Of a stretch of DNA of 14,322 nt, positions 7,459-13,592 are shown one piece after another. The stretch covers positions 1 through 14,322 of the forward strand of contig CALCEI010000173.1 in assembly GCA_937900575.1 (NCBI GenBank), given 5' to 3'. The first letter of the stretch is position 1. Each line of letters starts with the position of its first letter. Under the pieces are notes generated by a model. The model was given only the letters and a program-made list of their open reading frames with translations, had not been told where the DNA came from and ran no database searches. Both the position numbers and the translations under genes were made by a program. This stretch comes from an uncultured Clostridia bacterium (GTDB lineage Bacteria > Bacillota > Clostridia > Christensenellales > UBA1242).

Positions 7459-8349
7459 TTATTTATAAAAATTTTTTGTGCCACAAACAAGTTCAATTTC
7501 ACAGGTTAATTTTTGATGAGTTGCGTGGTAAACTTTTCTTTTTGTTAGTTTAATCAGTTTTAACACGTCCACACACCTTGCATTGCCTAAATTAACAATA
7601 AAACCAGCATGTTTTGTGGATATTTGAGCATTTCCAAATTGTGTACCTTTAAGGTTGAGTTCATCAATAATTTTGGCAGGGATAAGTTCGCCCTTGCGTT
7701 TAAAAACACTGCCGGCATTTGGCTTTTCAAGGGGTTGAGTTGCCGTTTTCTTTTTTATGGCATCAAACATGCTTTGTTTTAGGGTGGCGGGTTGTTCGGT
7801 TGGCAATTTAAGTTTTACTGAAGTTATAACAAATTCAGTATGTTTAAAAATGCTGTCCCTGTACGTAAAACCACAATTTTTGTTTAAAATTTTAACTTTT
7901 TTCTGCAAAGAAGAAGGGCTGATGCCAACAACATATTCAACAAAATCGCTGAAATTACAACCAAATGCCCCTAAAGAATTAACAACAGCACCCCCAACAG
8001 TTGAAGGTATGCCAAAAAGAGAACCAATGCCACCCAAATTGTTTTTAAGGCAAAAATTTATAAGTTCACTTATTGTAACACCAGAATCAACCAACAAGCC
8101 GTCATCTTTTTTTGTGATGTGTTTGCTTCGGTTTACAATTATTGCACCAGCAAAAAACTTATCTGCAAACAACAAATTTGCACCAAGACCAATAATTTTA
8201 TATGGTAGTTTGTTGTTGTGACAAAGGGTACAGGCTTCCACAAGTTGATTTTGGCTTTTTGCAACATACACTTTTTTGATTTTTCCACCAATTTTAAATG
8301 TGCAATAGTCTTTAAGATTTTGGTTTGTTAATTCTTTAATTTTGTTCAT
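7459..8349 (-). CDS. murB: UDP-N-acetylenolpyruvoylglucosamine reductase MurB
   Basis: This 296-aa FAD enzyme reduces UDP-GlcNAc-enolpyruvate with NADPH to give UDP-MurNAc, a cytoplasmic step of peptidoglycan synthesis. The FAD-binding half shows TFKIGG (17-22), G-L-G-A-N-L-L (54-60; usually GSNLL) and G-I-P-S-T-V-G-G (113-120). The C-terminal half shows Y163-R164-D-S, QPLEKPNAGSVFK with the proton-donor serine S214, S-T-K-H-A-G-F-I-V-N (244-253) and the catalytic glutamate E284 in CEIEL. It is the short type II form. I set the start at 8349 because homology begins there and the Shine-Dalgarno AAGGTG (complement of 8354-8359) is four bases away. A longer in-frame reading up to 8448 has no MurB similarity. 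It overlaps the solute-binding gene by 14 bases, so the two are probably co-translated. Confidence 0.94.
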   Translation of the reverse strand: MNKIKELTNQNLKDYCTFKIGGKIKKVYVAKSQNQLVEACTLCHNNKLPYKIIGLGANLLFADKFFAGAIIVNRSKHITKKDDGLLVDSGVTISELINFCLKNNLGGIGSLFGIPSTVGGAVVNSLGAFGCNFSDFVEYVVGISPSSLQKKVKILNKNCGFTYRDSIFKHTEFVITSVKLKLPTEQPATLKQSMFDAIKKKTATQPLEKPNAGSVFKRKGELIPAKIIDELNLKGTQFGNAQISTKHAGFIVNLGNARCVDVLKLIKLTKRKVYHATHQKLTCEIELVCGTKNFYK

Positions 8350-9247
8350 CAAACACCTTGGCAATTTGGCAAGCAAAAATTGCGTTTTCCATTTCATCAT
8401 ATATGCCAGAATTATATATTTTGGTGTTTTTAACACCAAACAAGCCAAAATCGGCTAATGTTTGTTGAGTTTTATCGTCAAACATGGCAGTTAAAAATTC
8501 TTTTATTGTTTCATCTGTTTTTGTTATGCCAACATACTGCAATAAATCCGTGTATTCACTGTTTGGAGTTATGCTTGCATTTTTGCGTCCAACTTTGTTC
8601 AAGTTTTCCACTCTAAACACATCACGAGCAGTGCCAAAAAGTGTAACATCTTTACCATAAACAAAACTTTTGTAGGCTTTATATTGCGTTTCATCTTCGC
8701 TTTGTTGTAAGTTAAGGTTTTCACAAGCATTTTCTGGGTGGGTGTAACCCGTTAGGCCATAATGCAAATTTTGTGTTAATATTCCATTTGTAATCAGTGC
8801 ATAGCCACTTGCGATGTAAGGCAAAGCATAAACTTTATTATTAAACAAACTTGCTTCAACCAATTCATTTCTAACGCCAAAACAAGTGTTAAGTTCGGTT
8901 AAATATGGCAACACCACTTTGCCAACACCAAAACCAAAACTGATAATATCTGGCACAGATTCTTTCAAACTTTCATTTAGTTTTTCTGCTTCAATTTGTT
9001 TTATTAAAAACAGAGTGCCAGCATGCGTCTTTTCCAAACTTCTTGCAATCTTTTTAAGGTAATTTATGCGTGGAGCAGAGCCACCTTCAAACGTTTCCAC
9101 GTGCCAAATTGTGTAAATTTTTGTTTCCACATTTTGTTCGGTGTAAATTTCATGATTTTTTGCTTGTCCAATGGCAAAAATTGGCACATAAATTAAAACG
9201 AAACAGGTAACAACAAAACTAACAATTTTAAAAATGCGTTTTTTCAT
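8336..9247 (-). CDS. Exported protein resembling a short ABC solute-binding protein
   Basis: This is a 303-aa exported or membrane-anchored protein. The start MKKRIFKIV leads directly into a hydrophobic segment (about residues 9-27), a plausible signal peptide with possible cleavage after A29. The mature part has solute-binding-protein character: I-W-H-V-E-T-F-E-G-G (47-56), K-K-I-A-R-S-L-E-K (65-73), P-D-I-I-S-F-G (99-105), YALPY (140-144) and G-T-A-R-D-V-F-R (215-222). It is about 100 residues shorter than usual sugar-binding proteins. It has no clear lipobox cysteine (TCFV is atypical) and no permease genes adjoin it. It may be a degenerate or repurposed binding protein. No Shine-Dalgarno precedes the ATG. 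It overlaps murB by 14 bases. The reading frame continues upstream to 9427, but that part has no domain and would run through the divergent gene. The family is moderately sure, the function unknown. Confidence 0.75.
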   Translation of the reverse strand: MKKRIFKIVSFVVTCFVLIYVPIFAIGQAKNHEIYTEQNVETKIYTIWHVETFEGGSAPRINYLKKIARSLEKTHAGTLFLIKQIEAEKLNESLKESVPDIISFGFGVGKVVLPYLTELNTCFGVRNELVEASLFNNKVYALPYIASGYALITNGILTQNLHYGLTGYTHPENACENLNLQQSEDETQYKAYKSFVYGKDVTLFGTARDVFRVENLNKVGRKNASITPNSEYTDLLQYVGITKTDETIKEFLTAMFDDKTQQTLADFGLFGVKNTKIYNSGIYDEMENAIFACQIAKVFDEQN

Positions 9248-9281
9248 AAAATAATATATTAAAAATTTTAAAAAACAATAC

Positions 9282-9310
9282 TTGAAATTGGCAAGATTGC
9301 GTGTTATAAT
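9282..9310 (+). promoter_or_regulatory. Promoter of the tandem-HEPN gene
   Basis: TTGAAA (9282-9287), a 17-base spacer and a perfect TATAAT (9305-9310) preceded by TG one base upstream (extended -10) form a strong sigma-A promoter. The transcript should start near 9317, directly before the Shine-Dalgarno AGGAAG (9319-9324). The leader would be only about 12 bases. Confidence 0.78.
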
Positions 9311-9328
9311 AACGACATAGGAAGTGCT

Positions 9329-10618
9329 ATGGAAAACAACCAACAAATCAAACAATATAAACACATAAGTGCAAATGATATCAAGTGCATGATTAATGTT
9401 TCTTCTGGCTTTGCATTTTGGTTGCAAAACAAAAATTACAATGCCTTAAAAGCAAACAGGGTTGGATTTGGCGACAAAGTTAAAGATGCAGAGCAATTGA
9501 ATGGCATGTGGGAAGCATCAATTTTAAAAACTCATGAAGTGGTTATGGAGCATGAATTTATTTATATCTACGAAACATTTAAAAGCATGAACATGCAACT
9601 TTCTGCTTCTGCACGTGCAGAATTGAACAGAGTTCTTACAGAATTTGGTTTATACGACGTTTTAAGGATTAACAACTTAAATCAAGAAGCCTTGTTGAAA
9701 AAGATAAGAGAATCTTTTGCCCACAATGACGAGACGCAAGATGAAGCCAACAGAAAGTATAGAATGACTGGTGACATCTATGGCAGGGAAATAAAATTAA
9801 ACAGTGGTTATGTTGAAATTTCAAATTATGCCATTGGCAAAATAACAGATGTTTTAATTCATAATCTTCAAGAGAGTGAAGAACTTAAAACCACAGATAT
9901 AATTTGTAACAACGAACAAGTTTTTGGTCTTTTGCGTCTTGGCTTGTTAAATGCCGAAAATTTTGAACAGTATATTAAATTGCAAGATGAAGAATCGCAC
10001 ACAATTTTGCATTTGGACAGATTTCAACGTCAAGGTTTTGTTGAACATTTAAATTATTATTTAAACACGGGCTTGGATATGCAAACAATGCTTTGTGATG
10101 CTTTTTCAAGCGTCCATCTTTGCGCCCACGAACGTGCTTTGGAAGTTTATTCCACAATGCAATATGTTGGCGAATATTTCAACGCAGTTGAACGTGCAAT
10201 GCCTTATCAAAAGTTCATTGATAAATCTGCAGAAAGAACCAACAGACCATCAGCATACATTGAAAAGGACACAATACAAGTTCTTTCCAATTTGTATATA
10301 AGTCAATTGTTTAAAATTTTATCAACAAACACAATATTAAGTTTGCAAAATGCCTTTTCTGACTTAAATTTGGATATGGAGCAATTGCGCAGAGTAAGAA
10401 ATTCCATTATGCATGGCAGATATTTTAAGCACAACACAACCGTAGAATTTTATGACGGCAAAGATAACAATTCATATTGGACACATATTGCTAGTGTTGA
10501 TATGTTTGCTATTGAAAAATGTGTTGAAAAATTTTCCATGAGTTTTGAACAAGAAATGGAAGAATACACAGAAGACCCACAAGTTGCAAGTGAAATTAAC
10601 AAAATTAGATTGGGTTAA
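9329..10618 (+). CDS. Unrecognised protein with two HEPN-type R-x4-H motifs (candidate tandem-HEPN RNase)
   Basis: This 429-aa soluble protein has no signal peptide or membrane segment, and I do not recognise it as a whole. It looks mainly alpha-helical and contains two motifs of the HEPN kind: R127-E-S-F-A-H132 followed by N-D, and R357-N-S-I-M-H362 followed by G-R-Y-F. Each comes after a helical stretch and is followed by a short beta-prone segment (REIKLNSGYVEIS near 153-165; TVEFYDG near 371-377) and a final helix. This repeated layout is typical of HEPN domains, in which R-x4-6-H forms an RNase site at a dimer interface. Two copies in one chain would form the site internally. Inference: a ribonuclease or stress/defence effector. 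No antitoxin (MNT, nucleotidyltransferase) adjoins it. It has its own strong promoter, and uvrC follows after 41 bases with no clear terminator between. Confidence 0.8.
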   Translation: MENNQQIKQYKHISANDIKCMINVSSGFAFWLQNKNYNALKANRVGFGDKVKDAEQLNGMWEASILKTHEVVMEHEFIYIYETFKSMNMQLSASARAELNRVLTEFGLYDVLRINNLNQEALLKKIRESFAHNDETQDEANRKYRMTGDIYGREIKLNSGYVEISNYAIGKITDVLIHNLQESEELKTTDIICNNEQVFGLLRLGLLNAENFEQYIKLQDEESHTILHLDRFQRQGFVEHLNYYLNTGLDMQTMLCDAFSSVHLCAHERALEVYSTMQYVGEYFNAVERAMPYQKFIDKSAERTNRPSAYIEKDTIQVLSNLYISQLFKILSTNTILSLQNAFSDLNLDMEQLRRVRNSIMHGRYFKHNTTVEFYDGKDNNSYWTHIASVDMFAIEKCVEKFSMSFEQEMEEYTEDPQVASEINKIRLG

Positions 10619-10644
10619 ATTTGATTTTAATATAATTTGTTTTG

Positions 10645-10653
10645 TGGTATAAT
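10645..10653 (+). promoter_or_regulatory. Extended -10 element of uvrC, predicting a leaderless mRNA
   Basis: TGGTATAAT (10645-10653) is a perfect extended -10. Six bases (CATTTT) separate it from the ATG at 10660, so transcription should begin at or next to the start codon. The -35 position (about 10625-10630, TTTTAA) is weak. A second TATAAT lies at 10631-10636 but has no matching -35. Confidence 0.62.
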
Positions 10654-10659
10654 CATTTT

Positions 10660-12468
10660 ATGAATATAATTCAGGATAAGATTAAAAGACTTCCATCTTC
10701 ACCTGGCGTTTACATCATGAAAGACGCAGATGAAAATGTTATATATGTTGGTAAGGCAATAAACCTTAAAAAAAGGGTAAGCCAATACTTTTTGCGTAAG
10801 CAAGAGCATGTTAAAGTGCGTAATATGGTACAAAATGTTGCCGATTTTGATTTTTACGTTGTAAATGATGAACTTGAAGCCCTTGCCCTTGAAAATAATT
10901 TAATAAAAAAACATCAACCTTTTTATAACATTTTGCTTAAAGATAGCAAAACTTATGCTTACATCAAGGTTAATTTAAAACAAGATTTTCCACGTTTTGA
11001 AGTTAGCCGAAAACTCAACAAAACAGATAAATATTTTGGACCATATATGGCAGGTGTTGGTGCAAAAGATGTACTTTCAATTTTAAATTATGCTTTCCCA
11101 CTTGTAAAATGCAAAATTGCCCTTACCGAAGGTAAAAAAACCATTAAACCATGTTTATATAAAGAAATGCATTTGTGCTCAGCACCATGTGCAAAACTTA
11201 TAACCAAGCAAGATTACGCAAAAGTTGTGGAAGATGCCATAAGATTTTTAAAAGGCGACACAAAACAGGTTGAAACTGTGTTAAAAGAAAAAATGGAACT
11301 TGCTTCACGTATGGAAAATTATGAAACTGCTCTTCAAATTAGGGATAGGCTTGCTATGCTTAACAAGATGGAAGCAAAAGTTATAACAAGTTTGGGCGAA
11401 TTGGTGGATTATGACGTATTCCGTCTTTCCACAATTGGTCAATTTTCTGCAATGTGCGTTCTTTCTGTGCGTGGTGGCAAATTGCAAGGCATTGAAACGT
11501 TTGATATCTTAAATTATTTGGACGAAGCAGAAGCATACACACAATTTGTTTTGCAATATTATTCAACACACCCACTTAATGTTGATGAAATCATTATGCC
11601 AGACGTAGATACAGACGAAATTGAACTTTTCTTAAATGCAAAGGCAAACAAAAAAATTATTGTTACGAAACCAGTTATTAGTAGCACCAAATTTAAACTT
11701 TTGGATATCGCCAAACAAAATGCGCAAATCCACATGGATAAAAATTTGGAAAAGAACGTAAAGCACGCAAACGAAAGTGTAGGTGCAATGGCACAACTTA
11801 AAAAAGATTTAAATTTAAGTAGGGAGCCAAAACGTATTGAATGTTATGATATTTCTCACACTCACGGCACGTTTACTGTTGCCAGCATGGTGGTTTTGTT
11901 AAATGGCGAAAAAGTGCCAAAACATTATCGCAAATTTAAAATTGAAGGTGTGGAATTTATTGATGACTTTGCTTCCATGAAGGAAGTTTTAACACGCCGT
12001 TTTGATAAACTAAAAACAGATGACATAAGTTTTTCTTCCATGCCAGACCTTATTGTTATTGATGGTGGAAAAGGGCAACTAAGTTCTGCGCTTGAAGTTA
12101 CAACTGCAAACAACTTTAAAAATGATATTGTCAGTTTGGCCGAAAGGGAAGAAGCAGTGTTTAAACCAAACAGAAGTCTGCCAATTATGTTGGAAAAAGG
12201 CACATATTCTTTAAGGTTACTTCAACTTGCTCGTGATGAAGCGCACAGGTTTGCAATTACATTTAACAGACAACTTCGTGCAAAAGGAATGTTTAGGGGT
12301 GGGCTTGAAAGTATCGCTGGTGTTGGTCCTGCAACAAGACGTGCTTTGCTTGGCAAGTTTAGGACAATTGAAAACATAAAAAATGCAACCTTAACCGAAC
12401 TTGAACAAACCAAAGGGGTAAACAAAACAACTGCACAAACAATATTCAATCACTTTAAAAGGGGTTAA
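10660..12468 (+). CDS. uvrC: UvrABC excinuclease subunit C
   Basis: This 602-aa UvrC makes the 3' and 5' incisions around lesions in nucleotide excision repair, after UvrA/UvrB loading. Order: GIY-YIG nuclease domain (G16-V-Y18, Y29-V-G31, about 10-95); a four-cysteine region C151, C165, C173, C177 matching the reported [4Fe-4S] site of UvrC; the UVR motif that contacts UvrB (about 201-236); the RNase H-like nuclease with D397 (ECYDISH), D468 (VIDGGKGQ) and H529 (DEAHRFA); and tandem helix-hairpin-helix (about 549-602). All key residues are intact. I start at the ATG at 10660, where homology begins. A TTG 18 bases upstream is in frame but lies before the -10 box. There is no Shine-Dalgarno, so the mRNA is probably leaderless. 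The stop codon lies inside the terminator stem-loop. Confidence 0.96.
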   Translation: MNIIQDKIKRLPSSPGVYIMKDADENVIYVGKAINLKKRVSQYFLRKQEHVKVRNMVQNVADFDFYVVNDELEALALENNLIKKHQPFYNILLKDSKTYAYIKVNLKQDFPRFEVSRKLNKTDKYFGPYMAGVGAKDVLSILNYAFPLVKCKIALTEGKKTIKPCLYKEMHLCSAPCAKLITKQDYAKVVEDAIRFLKGDTKQVETVLKEKMELASRMENYETALQIRDRLAMLNKMEAKVITSLGELVDYDVFRLSTIGQFSAMCVLSVRGGKLQGIETFDILNYLDEAEAYTQFVLQYYSTHPLNVDEIIMPDVDTDEIELFLNAKANKKIIVTKPVISSTKFKLLDIAKQNAQIHMDKNLEKNVKHANESVGAMAQLKKDLNLSREPKRIECYDISHTHGTFTVASMVVLLNGEKVPKHYRKFKIEGVEFIDDFASMKEVLTRRFDKLKTDDISFSSMPDLIVIDGGKGQLSSALEVTTANNFKNDIVSLAEREEAVFKPNRSLPIMLEKGTYSLRLLQLARDEAHRFAITFNRQLRAKGMFRGGLESIAGVGPATRRALLGKFRTIENIKNATLTELEQTKGVNKTTAQTIFNHFKRG

Positions 12469-12482
12469 AAACCCCTTTTTTT
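12457..12482 (+). terminator. Intrinsic terminator of uvrC
   Basis: AAAAGGGGTT (12457-12466) pairs with AACCCCTTTT (12470-12479) around an AAA loop, followed by more T (to 12482). The stem includes the last codons and stop of uvrC. It insulates the ctsR operon from uvrC transcription. Confidence 0.88.
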
Positions 12483-12534
12483 GTTGTGAATTTGTAGAGT
12501 TTTAAGAAATTTTTTAAAATTTTTGCAATTTTAC

Positions 12535-12563
12535 TTGCCTTTTGGGAATAATAGTAATATAAT
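12535..12563 (+). promoter_or_regulatory. Promoter of the ctsR-mcsA-mcsB operon
   Basis: TTGCCT (12535-12540), a 17-base spacer and TATAAT (12558-12563) form a sigma-A promoter, with AT-rich UP-like sequence upstream (about 12505-12530). The CtsR box starts three bases after the -10 and covers the predicted transcription start. Confidence 0.82.
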
Positions 12564-12565
12564 AA

Positions 12566-12582
12566 GGTCAAAGATAGTCAAA
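12566..12582 (+). promoter_or_regulatory. CtsR operator (heptad direct repeat)
   Basis: GGTCAAA-GAT-AGTCAAA matches the CtsR consensus of two RGTCAAA heptads separated by NAN exactly. Its position over the transcription start explains repression by steric block and predicts autoregulation of the operon, with release on heat or protein stress. Confidence 0.93.
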
Positions 12583-12610
12583 CAACAAAAATCGTTAAAA
12601 GGAGGTACGC

Positions 12611-13087
12611 ATGAACAAGAGTGTAAGTGATATCATTGAAGAATTTATCATGAGCAGTTTAGATACTGATGATTTCATTGAATTAAGCCGTAATGATTTG
12701 GCAAAATTCTTTTCTTGCGTGCCAAGTCAAATAAACTATGTTTTAAACACAAGGTTTACAATAAACAGAGGTTTTGTTGTGGAAAGTCAGCGTGGTGGTA
12801 GTGGCTATATAAAAGTTATTCGTGTGCAAGATAATGATGATAACTTTTTAAGTAATGCACTTGAATACACTTCAAGGCCACTTAATGTTGTTGAAGCACA
12901 GCAAATTTTGGAACAACTTGAAACAAGAAAGTTGATAACCAAACGTGAAGCCAGCCTTGTTAAAAGCAGTGTTTCGCCAAAAGCACTTAACAATCCAATA
13001 AACATGGACGATGTGTTAAGGAGCAATATTTTAAGGCAAGTTATTGTGGAAATTATGAAAATGAAGCAAGAAGGGGGAAGGAGTTAA
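12611..13087 (+). CDS. ctsR: Transcriptional repressor CtsR
   Basis: This 158-aa class III heat-shock repressor blocks clp and ctsR-operon transcription and is inactivated on heat or thiol stress. The N-terminal winged helix-turn-helix spans about residues 1-70 (I-S-D-I-I-type start, S39-Q-I-N-Y-V-L recognition helix). It ends in the wing R61-G-G-S-G-Y66, where the family usually has R-G-G-G-G-Y. This tetraglycine loop is the thermosensing element, and here one glycine is S64. The C-terminal half is the helical dimerisation and ClpC-dependent degradation domain (about 85-155). A full-length match, a strong Shine-Dalgarno GGAGG (12601-12605) and a perfect CtsR box upstream confirm identity. 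mcsA begins one base after the stop codon. Confidence 0.96.
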   Translation: MNKSVSDIIEEFIMSSLDTDDFIELSRNDLAKFFSCVPSQINYVLNTRFTINRGFVVESQRGGSGYIKVIRVQDNDDNFLSNALEYTSRPLNVVEAQQILEQLETRKLITKREASLVKSSVSPKALNNPINMDDVLRSNILRQVIVEIMKMKQEGGRS

Positions 13088-13088
13088 T

Positions 13089-13592
13089 ATGAGCAATTGT
13101 GACAGATGTGGAAAAGCAAGTGTTTATCATTCAACACTTATTGTAAACGGTGTTAGCCAAACAACAAGTTTGTGCAGAGATTGTGCCATTAAAGAAGGCG
13201 TGTTCTCAACCGAACCCACAAGCATTTTTGAAGACATGTTTGCACCATTTGGTGATATGCTTGCCTTTGAAGAAGTGGAAGATGTTGTTTGCCCTGTTTG
13301 CAAAACAAGTTTAAGGGAATTTAAAACAACTCACAGGTTGGGTTGTCCAAATTGTTACGAAACTTTTGCTGATGAAATTAGCAAATTAGTTAAGAAAATT
13401 GCACCTTACGAAAATCATAAACAAGAAAAACTTAACAACTTTATCCAAGAAAACAGTTCAAAAACACCTTCAAAAACAAGCAAAATTGCTTCTTTAAGGG
13501 CAGAAATGTCAAAAGCAGTAAGCGAAGAAAGGTATGAAGATGCAGCAAAGTTGAAAAAGAAAATTCAAAAGTTGGAGAGTGAAAATGAATAA
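13089..13592 (+). CDS. mcsA: Protein-arginine kinase activator McsA
   Basis: This 167-aa zinc-binding protein activates the arginine kinase McsB and modulates CtsR in Gram-positive bacteria. It has two four-cysteine zinc modules: C4-x2-C7 with C29-x2-C32, and C68-x2-C71 with C86-x2-C89 (GCPNCYETF). A UVR-type coiled segment at about 133-164 (LRAEMSKAVSEERYEDAAKL) is where McsA proteins contact partners. All eight cysteines are present. The linker between (about 100-130) lacks the H-x-G-K-x-P type motif common in the family. The Shine-Dalgarno GGAAGGAG (13076-13083) lies in the end of ctsR. The gene overlaps mcsB by 8 bases, implying tight stoichiometry. It is intact even though the McsB partner looks catalytically dead. 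Confidence 0.94.
   Translation: MSNCDRCGKASVYHSTLIVNGVSQTTSLCRDCAIKEGVFSTEPTSIFEDMFAPFGDMLAFEEVEDVVCPVCKTSLREFKTTHRLGCPNCYETFADEISKLVKKIAPYENHKQEKLNNFIQENSSKTPSKTSKIASLRAEMSKAVSEERYEDAAKLKKKIQKLESENE

Noticed and set aside
7757..8221. 154-aa plus-strand frame opposite murB
   Set aside because: Antisense to a fully conserved MurB. Its composition has no domain and it has no ribosome binding site.
8350..8448. N-terminal extension of MurB by 33 codons
   Set aside because: It lies inside the solute-binding gene, has no MurB similarity, and a proper Shine-Dalgarno precedes the ATG at 8349.
9248..9427. N-terminal extension of the solute-binding protein by 60 codons
   Set aside because: It would run through the divergent HEPN gene and its promoter. 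The signal peptide starts naturally at MKKR (9247).
10642..10659. TTG start for UvrC six codons upstream
   Set aside because: It lies at and before the -10 box, so it would not be in the transcript. UvrC homology begins at the ATG at 10660.
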